DNA from: Solirubrobacterales bacterium
Lineage (GTDB): Bacteria; Actinomycetota; Thermoleophilia; Solirubrobacterales; 70-9
DNA length: 64,000 nt
NCBI GenBank assembly: GCA_017304845.1
Contig: JAFKLL010000012.1
Location: forward strand, 62,001 to 126,000
Direction: 5' to 3'
The notes below the pieces were generated by a model that was not told where the DNA came from, did not search any database, and worked only from the letters and a program-made list of their open reading frames with translations. Below are positions 32,898-42,771 of this stretch, in pieces. Each line of letters starts with the position of its first letter. Within the stretch, counting starts at the first letter, position 1. Both the position numbers and the translations under genes were made by a program.

Positions 32898-33470
32898 ATG
32901 AGCAACCACGATGTGGCACGCATCGGTCATGACCCGGACGCGCTCGAATCCTTCTATCTCGACCACGTGGAAGAGATCGAGAGGTTCGTCGCCCGCCGGG
33001 TCTCGGACCCGTATCTCGCCGCCGATCTGACCGGGGACGTCTTCCTGGCCGCGATCGACGCCGCCGGCCACTACCGATCCCGGCGAGGGGTTCCGAGGGC
33101 CTGGCTCTTCGGGATCGCCCGCAACGTGATCCACAACGAGTTCCGGCGGGCCGGCCGGGAGCGGGACGCGGTCCGGCGAGTCCAGGGGCGGGCGTTCCTG
33201 GACGAGGACGACCTGTCGCGGATGCAGGAGCGCATCGACGCCGAGGCGGTGGCCCGCGAACTGTTCCGGGCGCTGGGGGACCTGCCCGACAGCGAACGCG
33301 AGGCCCTCGAGCTTCACGCGATTGACGAACTTTCCCCACGAGAAGTAGGCGAAGCGCTGGGAATCAGCCCAGTCACCGCGAGAGTGCGGCTCCATCGAGC
33401 GCGCCGGGCTCTGCGCCAAACCCTCGAGGACGAGACATCGACCCCGACGATCCGATCCATGGAGGCATGA
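32898..33470 (+). CDS. ECF RNA polymerase sigma factor
   Basis: The 190-residue protein contains only sigma regions 2 and 4. Region 2 is FYLDHVEEIERFVARRV through GVPRAWLFGIARNVIHNEFRRA; region 4 is LGDLPDSEREALELH and LSPREVGEALGISPVTARVRLHRAR. This is typical of ECF sigma factors that direct transcription of a stress or surface regulon. The next gene begins one base after its stop and encodes a single-span membrane protein, the usual place for an anti-sigma factor. Confidence 0.93.
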   Translation: MSNHDVARIGHDPDALESFYLDHVEEIERFVARRVSDPYLAADLTGDVFLAAIDAAGHYRSRRGVPRAWLFGIARNVIHNEFRRAGRERDAVRRVQGRAFLDEDDLSRMQERIDAEAVARELFRALGDLPDSEREALELHAIDELSPREVGEALGISPVTARVRLHRARRALRQTLEDETSTPTIRSMEA

Positions 33471-33471
33471 A

Positions 33472-34143
33472 ATGACTGGCAATGAGAACTTCGAATCCCG
33501 GCTGCTCAGCGAGCTGCGGCAGGTGGCGGCGGAGAACCCCGCTCCTTCGGCGCAGGCGGCGCGGCCGAAGCGTTACGGCAGGTTCGCCGCGGCCGGCGCG
33601 GGGCTCGCGGCGGTGGTCGCCGGGGTGGCGATCTACGCCGGCTCGGGAGACAACACGACCAGCGCCTACGCGGTCGAAAGCGAGCCCGACGGGATGGTCA
33701 CCGTCGAGATCAAGAGCCTGAAGGACGCGGGCGGGCTCGAACGAAGCCTGAACGAAGCCGGCGTCCCGGCCGAGGTCAACTACTCGCCCGTGATGGCGAC
33801 GATCTGTGCGATCGAGGCCGAGCCCGGCGATAACGCGAAGTCCGATGAGAAGGGCTTTTCCAAGACGAGTCCGCTGGTCGAGACGAGCGGCACCACCGAG
33901 ACCGCGGAGGCCACGGAGGCCCTCAAGACCCTCCCGGCCATGCCGGCCAAGGCGGGCGCGCTCTCGGAGACCCGGACCGACGCCGACGGCACGACCTTCT
34001 CGATCGACCCGGGAACGATCAAGAAGGGCGAGAAGCTCTACATCACCACCTCGGGTGGCGGACCCAAGGACGCGGAACTTGCCGCGGCGCCGACCTCGGT
34101 GGCGATCTCCGTCGGCGACAAGCCGGCCGACGAGGACTGCTGA
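33472..34143 (+). CDS. ECF-associated single-span membrane protein, possible anti-sigma factor
   Basis: The 223-residue protein has a short N-terminal cytoplasmic part (about 38 residues, FESRLLSELRQVAAEN), one membrane helix (FAAAGAGLAAVVAGVAIYAG), and an outer domain of about 160 residues rich in Thr, Glu and Ala. The topology and the tight junction with the ECF gene suggest a sigma-associated membrane protein. No zinc-type (HxxxCxxC) anti-sigma motif is seen, so the assignment is only positional. Confidence 0.7.
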   Translation: MTGNENFESRLLSELRQVAAENPAPSAQAARPKRYGRFAAAGAGLAAVVAGVAIYAGSGDNTTSAYAVESEPDGMVTVEIKSLKDAGGLERSLNEAGVPAEVNYSPVMATICAIEAEPGDNAKSDEKGFSKTSPLVETSGTTETAEATEALKTLPAMPAKAGALSETRTDADGTTFSIDPGTIKKGEKLYITTSGGGPKDAELAAAPTSVAISVGDKPADEDC

Positions 34144-34164
34144 CCTACTGACCGGCCGCTCGAA

Positions 34165-36299
<2,135 letters not shown>

Positions 36300-36303
36300 C
36301 TAT

Positions 36304-36395
36304 CGCTCCCTTCGCTGGTATGAGCCAGATCAGGTTCGTCGGGTCGACGCCAGTCAGCGTCCTCTCAGCCCCTCCAACGGGGACCCCCCGGGTTT
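36304..36395 (-). ncRNA. TPP riboswitch (THI element)
   Basis: Read on the minus strand, the leader contains GGGGCTGAGAGG, then CGACCCGACGAACCTGATCTGG and CTCATACCAGCGAAGGGAG. These are the conserved CUGAGA, ACCUGAUCUGG and CCAGCGnAGGGA parts of the thiamine pyrophosphate aptamer. It ends just before thiC and would turn the thiC-hydrolase operon off when TPP is plentiful. Confidence 0.93.
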
Positions 36396-36447
36396 TTCTG
36401 TGGCCTGAGCCTATCGGGCGTCCCCGGCGCCGCCGTAAGATCGCCCC

Positions 36448-36945
36448 GTGGCGACCACGATCGCGATCGTCTCCGACACCCACATGCCGAAGGGCCGGCG
36501 CGAGCTGCCGGAGAAGTGCGTCCGGATCTGCCGCGAGTCGGATCTGATCGTCCACGGCGGCGACTTCATGGAAGCCTCGATCCTCGAATTGTTCAAGAGC
36601 TTCGGCCCGCCGGTCGTAGCGGTTCACGGCAACGTCGATTCGAAGGACCTGCGTAACTGGCTACCGGAGACGACGACGATCGAGGTCGAATCGGTCCGGA
36701 TCGGCCTGATCCACGACTCAGGGTCGAAGCGGGGAAGGATCGAACGCATGCGAGCCCTCTTCCCCGATCACGACGCGGTCATCTTCGGCCACTCGCACCT
36801 GCCTCTCCACGAGGAAGAGGAGGGACTTCAGATCTTCAACCCGGGAAGCCCGACCGAGCGCAGGCGTTCGCCGTTCAAGTCGATGGGCGTGGCGAGGGTC
36901 GACGGAGGGAAACTCGACTTCGACCTGATCGACCTCGGCGTCTAA
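36448..36945 (+). CDS. YfcE/MJ0936-type metallophosphoesterase
   Basis: The 165-residue protein is a small calcineurin-like phosphoesterase: DTHMPKGRREL (Asp, His), HGGDF (Asp), VHGNVD (Asn) and GHSHLPL (two His). The IHDS step has an aspartate where many relatives have glycine. It hydrolyses phosphodiesters in vitro in relatives; the natural substrate is unknown. GTG 36448 is the start. The end overlaps the convergent LLM gene by four bases. Confidence 0.88.
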   Translation: MATTIAIVSDTHMPKGRRELPEKCVRICRESDLIVHGGDFMEASILELFKSFGPPVVAVHGNVDSKDLRNWLPETTTIEVESVRIGLIHDSGSKRGRIERMRALFPDHDAVIFGHSHLPLHEEEEGLQIFNPGSPTERRRSPFKSMGVARVDGGKLDFDLIDLGV

Positions 36946-37916
36946 CGAGGCGCGAGCGCCCGGATGGTGCGCTCGTAAGTCTCGCCGTCGCCCGGATCGA
37001 TGATCGGAACGAGCAGAGGAGTGACCCCGTCCGCGTTCATCTGGGCCATCTTCTCCCGGCACTCGTCCTCGGTTCCGACGAGGCCCATGTCATCAGCGAA
37101 GCCGTCCGGAAGCGCATCAGCCATCGCCTGGAGGGAGTCGTGCTTGAGGACATGGTCGACGACCTCCCCGAAGCCGAGTTCGCGCAGCGAGTTCTCGTAA
37201 ACGGGAACTCGCATGTAGGAGGCGGTCTCGCGTCGGAAACGGTGGATCTGCGCGTCGAGGTCATCGCCGACCGCGACCCGGATCGGAAGAACCAGCTCAT
37301 GGTCCGGTTTGTCAGCGGGTCGTTCCCGCTCAGCGAACCCGGACAAAGTTGAGCGAGGGGCGAAGTTGAGGATCAACCCGTCGGCATGTTCCCGAGTGAA
37401 CTCCCGCATCTTCGGACCGAGAGCCCCGATCACCCGCTGGGGAGGGGTGGAGGTCGGTTTCTCCAGTCGGAATCCGTGAGAAGAGAGAACGGACCCGTCG
37501 TAGTCGGTGGGTTCACCCGTCATCGCCTGATCGACGATCGAGAACAGATCCCGCACGGTAGGAAGCGCCTTCGGCAACTCCTGCCCATGCCAACCCTTGA
37601 TGATCGGCTCGGTCGAAAGCCCATACCCCACGATCGCCCGATCCCCAGCGATCGACCCAAGAGTCGAGTGCCCCATCGCATGAAGAGCCGGGGTCCGAGT
37701 AGTAAAAGGAACGATCGCGGTCCCAATCGTGATCCGCTCAGTCGCCGCCGCGATCGCACAGGCACCCGCGATCGCGTCATAGCTGGCCAGCTCACTGACC
37801 CAGACGGAGTCGTAGCCGAGGTTTTCTGACAGCTTCCCGAAGCGGAGGGCGTCGGCTCCGTCGAATCCGCGGAGAGGAAGACAGATCCCCGCTCCGTTCC
37901 ATTCTCGGTTCGGCAT
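36942..37916 (-). CDS. LLM class flavin-dependent oxidoreductase (F420-type)
   Basis: The 324-residue protein is a luciferase-like TIM-barrel enzyme: FGKLSENLGYDSVWVSE, TIGTAIVPFTTRTPALHAMG, and VGYGLSTEPIIKGWHG. Its C-terminal part has a GTEDECREKM segment, typical of F420-dependent members. Base use in the N-terminal half drifts towards A/T and many GATCGC words, at the edge of the less GC-rich patch that follows. The substrate is unknown. Confidence 0.85.
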   Translation of the reverse strand: MPNREWNGAGICLPLRGFDGADALRFGKLSENLGYDSVWVSELASYDAIAGACAIAAATERITIGTAIVPFTTRTPALHAMGHSTLGSIAGDRAIVGYGLSTEPIIKGWHGQELPKALPTVRDLFSIVDQAMTGEPTDYDGSVLSSHGFRLEKPTSTPPQRVIGALGPKMREFTREHADGLILNFAPRSTLSGFAERERPADKPDHELVLPIRVAVGDDLDAQIHRFRRETASYMRVPVYENSLRELGFGEVVDHVLKHDSLQAMADALPDGFADDMGLVGTEDECREKMAQMNADGVTPLLVPIIDPGDGETYERTIRALAPR

Positions 37917-37989
37917 GCCCCCAACTTAGGCGCAGCGAAGGGGCTTTTTGCAGCGGACCTAGGTCAGGCTGTCGAAAGCGACAATCCGT

Positions 37990-38793
37990 TCAGGCCGCGC
38001 TAGTTGAGGCGTGGGCGTAGTCGATTCTCCCTTGCATCTCCGACACTCGTTCTCCCCAGTTTCTAGATCCAGGCGGTCCCATGATCGAGCAAGAGATCGT
38101 GAGTCTTTCATCGCCGAGTAACTCCGTCAGCAGTTCTAGCCTCGATGGCGCCTTTACCCCGTTGATGATGTAGCGCAGCCGTTCGGCTGTGAGTTGATCA
38201 AACTTGCGCAGGAGCTCAAAGCGTTGGTTCCAAGCGGAACGACTATGAAACGAGGTCCAGTCCAACGAAACGACTTCAAGGTCGGCTTCTGAGTTGGCCC
38301 AAATCGCCCACCGCTCGACATCTCGTTCAACTTCCCAATCTACTCTCGGAATCACAGGAGCTCCAAACTGCGCCAGCTGCGATGAGACGATGAGCGAGCG
38401 CTTCGATTGGTAGAGGAACTCAGGACGTGGTCGAGGGTGCCACTTCGAGAATGAGGGACCCGTGATTGCGTCGTACTCGGATGTGCCCAGCTGAGGAAGC
38501 AAATTGGGCCCTTCGTACCAGACGCGTTCCAGCACTTCGTCACGACCGAACAAGAGAAGGACTATCTTGGTGCCTACCCCAAGGTTGAGTTCCCGCCGGA
38601 CCTGCTCGGCTGTAAGGGGCTTCCGTCGCTTTCCGATCGCTTGATCGGCAGTTATCGAAACGACATCAGGCTTACTCCTCTCAGTAGCAATGCTCGAGAG
38701 CATCCGCACTTGTGGGATCAGGGTCGGGAACTCGTAGTTTGCGGTGAGAGGAACTGACTCGGTCGAGTAATCGTCTCCATGAACAGAATCCAT
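37990..38793 (-). CDS. DUF4417-like protein, 5' end disrupted
   Basis: From ATG 38793 the product is 267 residues with LLLFGRDEVLERVWYEG, FLYQSKRSLIVSSQL and APVIPRVDW, which resemble DUF4417 proteins (often phage or mobile-element encoded). The same frame is open upstream to 39030 and encodes a cysteine-rich segment (LCGSCAFFPCG, then FACRKEW) that looks like part of the domain, but no ATG, GTG or TTG exists there. So either a frameshift has separated it from the upstream 120-residue frame or the true start is non-standard. Base composition is lower in GC than the neighbours, suggesting transfer. Family assignment is moderate. Confidence 0.6.
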   Translation of the reverse strand: MDSVHGDDYSTESVPLTANYEFPTLIPQVRMLSSIATERSKPDVVSITADQAIGKRRKPLTAEQVRRELNLGVGTKIVLLLFGRDEVLERVWYEGPNLLPQLGTSEYDAITGPSFSKWHPRPRPEFLYQSKRSLIVSSQLAQFGAPVIPRVDWEVERDVERWAIWANSEADLEVVSLDWTSFHSRSAWNQRFELLRKFDQLTAERLRYIINGVKAPSRLELLTELLGDERLTISCSIMGPPGSRNWGERVSEMQGRIDYAHASTSAA

Positions 38794-38972
38794 GTAGTCG
38801 GTGGTCAGACTAAACCGGGGGTCCAGCGTCTGATCTCCTCCAAGCGACCGAGTTCCCCATTCCTTACGGCAGGCGAACTCGGTTCGTTCCGCCCCGCAAG
38901 GGAAAAAGGCGCAACTCCCACAGAGCGGTCCAACCTCCCTTTCGAAGAGCGTGAGAGTCTCCCCGGTCGTAG

Positions 38973-39335
38973 TTATGCTCTCACTCCTCGGAGCCGGAGC
39001 TTTCCGGTTGAGTTCGAGTCGTCGAAGTCTTCAACGACTCCTCGCATCTCGAAGCCAATTTCGATACAAGCCAAGGCTGCCGCGCCATTTGCTTGGGCGA
39101 CACGACCAATGATTTCGTTGCGAATGCTTCTGACAAGAAGCTCAACTCCCGGGACGAGGGTTACAGCCAAACCTTTGAACACGAACTTCTCAGCGTCACC
39201 GGAGAAGGGGATCAGCATCTCTTGCTCACAGAAGCCGAGATCCTCGTCCTGCTCTGAGTGCGCTTCGCTCGAGCCTTTGAGGTCATATGGACCTCGCTTT
39301 CGTACGTCTAGGTTTTCTTTCGGTCCGCCGCCCAT
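38973..39335 (-). CDS. Hypothetical 120-residue protein upstream of the DUF4417-like gene
   Basis: ATG 39335 follows CGGAG at ten bases and opens a 120-residue frame with a mixed strand/helix pattern (FCEQEMLIPFSG, FVFKGLAVTLVPGVELLVRSI, ACIEIGFEMRGVV). It ends at 38973, inside the upstream open part of the DUF4417-like frame (overlap 38973-39030). A -1 shift in that overlap would fuse both into one protein. I do not recognise it. It could be a small adapter gene or the N-terminal half of a broken gene. Confidence 0.45.
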   Translation of the reverse strand: MGGGPKENLDVRKRGPYDLKGSSEAHSEQDEDLGFCEQEMLIPFSGDAEKFVFKGLAVTLVPGVELLVRSIRNEIIGRVAQANGAAALACIEIGFEMRGVVEDFDDSNSTGKLRLRGVRA

Positions 39336-39456
39336 AGATTCAGAACTCCGTCTGTTGTGGTGGAGGTGACCCGCCTTCTGGCTGGGTATCCCTAGTTCAA
39401 AACGTTGCAATGCATTTCCAACGTGTAGAAATCTTCCTCGCTCGTTCGGACGGAAA

Positions 39457-39948
39457 ATGCGGATTTCCGTTCAGATGGCGTCCGGAAGCGCAGATAGCCT
39501 CATTCCAATGGACCGGGGAAGCAGCATCGATGTGCTGGAAGAAGAACGCAGAATGATTGAACAACGCATCGATCAGGACGCGAAGCGACTAGCGGCGATC
39601 GAGGTGGTTGTTCGTAGCCTTCGAGAGCAGCTTGAACGGGACAGGAGAACGCTGCGGGAAATCGACTCCGTCCTCGGGCGCCTCCCTCAACTCGACCTTC
39701 GTGACCTCGATATCCGTCTTCGGGGACAGCACTTGGAGGAAGTCGCGCTAAAAGTTCTGGCCGAGAAGTTGGGTGATGAAGTAGAGGTTCACTACCGAGA
39801 CTGGTTCGCCTTGCTTGAAGGCCAGGGTCTCCTTGTTGCCGGGAAGGAGCCCCTCAACACCTTTTTGGCCCAGATCAATCGGTCTCCTCATGTGGAGCGA
39901 ATCGGCAAACGAACTGGGCGCTACCGGGTCACCGTCAAGGCAGCCTGA
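39457..39948 (+). CDS. Coiled-coil protein with HARE-HTH-like C-terminal domain
   Basis: The 163-residue protein has a strong heptad-type helix from about residues 24-72 (LEEERRMIEQRIDQDAKRLA onward). It then has a compact domain, LRGQHLEEVALKVLAEKLGD, WFALLEGQGLLVAGKEPLNT, and FLAQINRSPHVERIGKRTGRYRV. The last part resembles the HARE-HTH winged helix found in restriction and chromatin-linked proteins. The start could be ATG 39457 or ATG 39508. Codon use is less GC-biased than neighbouring genes. No partner restriction gene is present. Confidence 0.6.
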   Translation: MRISVQMASGSADSLIPMDRGSSIDVLEEERRMIEQRIDQDAKRLAAIEVVVRSLREQLERDRRTLREIDSVLGRLPQLDLRDLDIRLRGQHLEEVALKVLAEKLGDEVEVHYRDWFALLEGQGLLVAGKEPLNTFLAQINRSPHVERIGKRTGRYRVTVKAA

Positions 39949-40162
39949 GAATCTCTTACTGATGTAGCTCCGACAGGTTTGTCTCTCGAGCCGAAATAGC
40001 AAGGGCATCAAGGCTAGACGCTGGTCCCTTGTCGGGCGTGGAGTCGTCCACTTGACCGCCTTCCGGCGCTGTCGGCAAAATGCTGCTCCCCACGGAAAGA
40101 CGCTCCTGTCGCTCAGGTTGATCACTCCACACTCGTGACCTGCAAGCAGCCGGAGCAATCAG

Positions 40163-41224
40163 TCAATTTAGACCCACCTGGTCTTGGTCCGTATCGGCGC
40201 AGGCCTTGATATCCACCACAATCCGGCTGCCGCCGGTGTCGCCGGTGTGGACCCGGTCTAACCCCTTGCGCACGTCAGCCAGCGGGATCACGTCCCCGAC
40301 CACCTTCGGCAGGACCAGCTCCCCCGACGCCAACAGCTCGATGCTCCGGCGCACGTCGCTCGGCTCGTGTCCGTAGGAACCGACCAGCTCCCGCTCGCGG
40401 AGGACGAAGGTCATGATTCGGCCCGCGTTGGCTGGTTCGAAGCCGACTCCGGTGATCACGGCTCGGCCTCCGTCGTCTAGGGACCTCACGGCCTTTTCGA
40501 CCGTTTCGGCTCGGCCTACGAACTCGAGGGCTACGTCCACTCCGCCTTGCTCGGTGATCTTGGCGAAGCCTTCCTCTGGTTCATAGGCCGCGTCGGCCCC
40601 CGTGAGGAGTGCCCAGTCACGTGCTTCCTCGCGGGGGTCGACGGCGACCACTTGTTCGGCGCCCAGAGCCTTGGCGATGCCCACCGCCGAGAGTCCCAGG
40701 CCGCCGGTTCCCCAGACCGCGACCCGCATGCCCGGGCCGACCCGGCCCTGGGTCGCGACCGAGTGATGGGAAGTCGCTACGGAATCCGTGGCGACCGCGG
40801 CAAGGGTGTCGCTCAGGGAATCCGGGACCGGCACCACGTTCCGCGCCGGCACCGTCGTGAAATCGGCCCAACAACCCTCCGCGTCCGCTCCGATGCAGAG
40901 GCGCTGCTTGCAGAGCCTCGTCTTGCCGGACAGGCACCGATCGCACTCCATGCAGGTGATCAGGGGCAGGATCGCCACCCGATCGCCGACCTCGACCCCG
41001 GTCACGCCCTCGCCCAGACCGGCGACCCGGCCGTAGGGCTCATGGCCGAGCACGATCGGGGCATAGCTCGTCTTCGAGGACTTGTCGATCACGAAATGGA
41101 CATCCGAACCGCAGATCCCCACCTTCTCCAGGGCGACCAGCACCTCGCCGGCCTTCGGCTCCGGCTCCGGCCAGTCGTCACGGACCGTCAGCTCGCCCGA
41201 CTCGTCCAGCACGGCGGCGCGCAT
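40163..41224 (-). CDS. Zinc-dependent alcohol dehydrogenase (MDR family)
   Basis: The 353-residue enzyme shows catalytic zinc residues in KVGICGSDVHFV and LGHEPYG, and a structural zinc loop, CMECDRCLSGKTRLC. The NAD(P) segment is VAVWGTGGLGLSAVGIA. ATG 41224 overlaps the stop of the phosphotriesterase-family gene (TGATG), so it is the last gene of the family X operon. It would oxidise the alcohol released or processed by the upstream enzymes; the substrate is unknown. Confidence 0.88.
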   Translation of the reverse strand: MRAAVLDESGELTVRDDWPEPEPKAGEVLVALEKVGICGSDVHFVIDKSSKTSYAPIVLGHEPYGRVAGLGEGVTGVEVGDRVAILPLITCMECDRCLSGKTRLCKQRLCIGADAEGCWADFTTVPARNVVPVPDSLSDTLAAVATDSVATSHHSVATQGRVGPGMRVAVWGTGGLGLSAVGIAKALGAEQVVAVDPREEARDWALLTGADAAYEPEEGFAKITEQGGVDVALEFVGRAETVEKAVRSLDDGGRAVITGVGFEPANAGRIMTFVLRERELVGSYGHEPSDVRRSIELLASGELVLPKVVGDVIPLADVRKGLDRVHTGDTGGSRIVVDIKACADTDQDQVGLN

Positions 41225-42165
41225 CAGACGTCCTTCCAAGCGTAGAACGCCTTCGGGTTGTCGACCACCATCTTGCGGGTCGCGCTCTCCGGCACACCCA
41301 CCTGATGCAGCCACGGGATGAACCGCCACAAGATGTAGCTGTAGCCCGGGCCGCCCCCGTAGGCGGTCATGTAGCTGCGCCGGGCGATGTCCCCGGAGAG
41401 CATGATCTGGTCCTCATGCCCCTCCTCGACGAGGCGCTTGATGAACTCGATCCGCTGCGCCTCCGGCTGGTAGTGCTCCTTCGAGATGCAGTCGAAACCG
41501 AGCCGGTAGCCGGCCTTGGCGACCGCCAGGTGATCGTCCCAGTCGAGTCGACGATCGAGGTGGCCGATCATCGTGTGCTCGGGGTCGGCCCCGGCATCGT
41601 CGAAGATCCGCACCTGCTCCAGCGGGATCGTGCCCGCCGTGGTGTGGGTCTGGATCGGGGCGCCGGTCCGCTTCTGCGCCTCGACCCCGGCCCGGATCAT
41701 CTTGTCCTCCTCGGGCAGAACCTCGTCCTTCGAGGAGCCGAGCTTGATCACGCCGGCGCGGACACCGTCCGAGTCGGGGATCGCGTCGGTCAGGTCGGTC
41801 AGCATCTCGTCGAGCAGCGACTCCGGGGACCGACCGGCGATGTCCTCGACCCCGCGCCAGTAGCCCTCCATGATGTGCCCGGTCGAACAGATGATGTTCA
41901 CCCCGGTGTCACGCTGGAGGCCGGCGAGCTTGTCGGCGCCGCGGCCGTACTCGGTGGTGGTGCAGTCGACCACCGCCTGGCCGCCGGCCCGCTTGAAGAT
42001 CTCGAGCTCCTCGGCCGACTTCGCCATGTCCTCCAGGATCAGGTCGTCGCCGCCCATCTTCTCCAGCAGGTGCTGGCCGGGCATCGTGGCGAGATGCTCA
42101 TGGCAGTAGGTGACGCCGAGCTGGTCCGGGTCGATCTCGCCGCCGACCGTGTGTACCTTGCCCAT
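41224..42165 (-). CDS. Phosphotriesterase-family metal hydrolase (PTE/lactonase-like)
   Basis: The 313-residue amidohydrolase has the binuclear-metal residues of the PTE family: YCHEHL (HxH), a likely carboxylated lysine in AGVIKLGSS, a histidine in PIQTHTTAG, the GHLDR histidine and the metal aspartate in LSGDIARRS. Family members hydrolyse phosphotriesters, lactones or similar esters. In this operon it follows a phosphohistidine-domain protein and family X, so cleavage of a phosphorylated or lactone intermediate is conceivable. This is inference. Confidence 0.87.
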   Translation of the reverse strand: MGKVHTVGGEIDPDQLGVTYCHEHLATMPGQHLLEKMGGDDLILEDMAKSAEELEIFKRAGGQAVVDCTTTEYGRGADKLAGLQRDTGVNIICSTGHIMEGYWRGVEDIAGRSPESLLDEMLTDLTDAIPDSDGVRAGVIKLGSSKDEVLPEEDKMIRAGVEAQKRTGAPIQTHTTAGTIPLEQVRIFDDAGADPEHTMIGHLDRRLDWDDHLAVAKAGYRLGFDCISKEHYQPEAQRIEFIKRLVEEGHEDQIMLSGDIARRSYMTAYGGGPGYSYILWRFIPWLHQVGVPESATRKMVVDNPKAFYAWKDV

Positions 42166-42770
42166 CAGATCGACCCCTCCGCCTCGCGGGTCCGGCCAAG
42201 CGTGAGCAGGAAGTCCTCATGCGCCTCGAACCAGACCGTGTGGTAGCTGTCGACCGCGGGGGAGACCATGAACCGCGGGTCCTCCTCGACCTTGTCGAGG
42301 GCCTCGCTCAACCGTGCGCCGTAGCGGGCGAACCGGGGCGAGACCTCGCCGGCCCGGTCGAGCGAGTCGACCGCGTCCTCGTGGATCTCGTGGACCTCCT
42401 CGACCAGCTCGAAACGACCGGCGTCGTCGCTGACCGCCTGCCAGCGGGAGGCGATCTCCTTCACCGTCGAGTTGAGCGCGAGGAAGCCCTCGTAGGCGTC
42501 GGCGATCTCGGCCTTTGCCTCGTCGTCGACACCCTCCGCCAGCAGCTCCTCGTGGCGGGCCCGGCCGGCCGGGCTGAGCATCCAGCCGGGACGGCGACCG
42601 CCGGTCCGTTCCACCACCAGCTCCTCGTCGGCGAAACCGCTGAGCAGCTCGGCCGCCGCCCCGGGATCGCCGCCGATCGAGGCGGCGACCTCGTCGACGC
42701 TGGCCCGTCCCTTGATCTTCAGGACGTGGAGCGCGGTCAGGGTCAGGTCATTGCTCTGGGTCATCGTCAT
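42165..42770 (-). CDS. Uncharacterised protein with winged-helix-like N-domain, family X operon
   Basis: The 201-residue protein begins with a segment resembling a winged helix (LTALHVLKIKGRASVDEVAA, then FADEELVVERTGGRRPGW and LSPAGRARHEELL). It continues as an acidic helical domain ending DSYHTVWFEAHEDFLLTLGR. It is one base downstream of the family X gene and overlaps the PTE-like gene by one base, so it is a fixed member of the operon. It could be a regulator or a dikinase accessory subunit; the helical part is more like an enzyme subunit than a DNA-binding regulator. I do not recognise the family. Confidence 0.7.
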   Translation of the reverse strand: MTMTQSNDLTLTALHVLKIKGRASVDEVAASIGGDPGAAAELLSGFADEELVVERTGGRRPGWMLSPAGRARHEELLAEGVDDEAKAEIADAYEGFLALNSTVKEIASRWQAVSDDAGRFELVEEVHEIHEDAVDSLDRAGEVSPRFARYGARLSEALDKVEEDPRFMVSPAVDSYHTVWFEAHEDFLLTLGRTREAEGSI

Positions 42771-42771
42771 C

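Noticed and set aside
37700-37780. Clustered GCGATCGC-like words as a possible repeat element
   Set aside because: They fall in coding sequence, are irregularly spaced and are explained by Ile/Ala codons in GC-rich DNA.
38779-39369. A 196-codon plus-strand frame in the accessory patch
   Set aside because: Ser/Arg/Pro-rich with no domain-like pattern; the minus-strand frames here have better composition, a ribosome site and cysteine motifs.
39748-40158. A 136-codon minus-strand frame between the HARE-HTH-like gene and the alcohol dehydrogenase
   Set aside because: It overlaps the better-supported plus-strand gene, has no ribosome site that I see and no domain. The region 39949-40162 otherwise shows nothing I can name.
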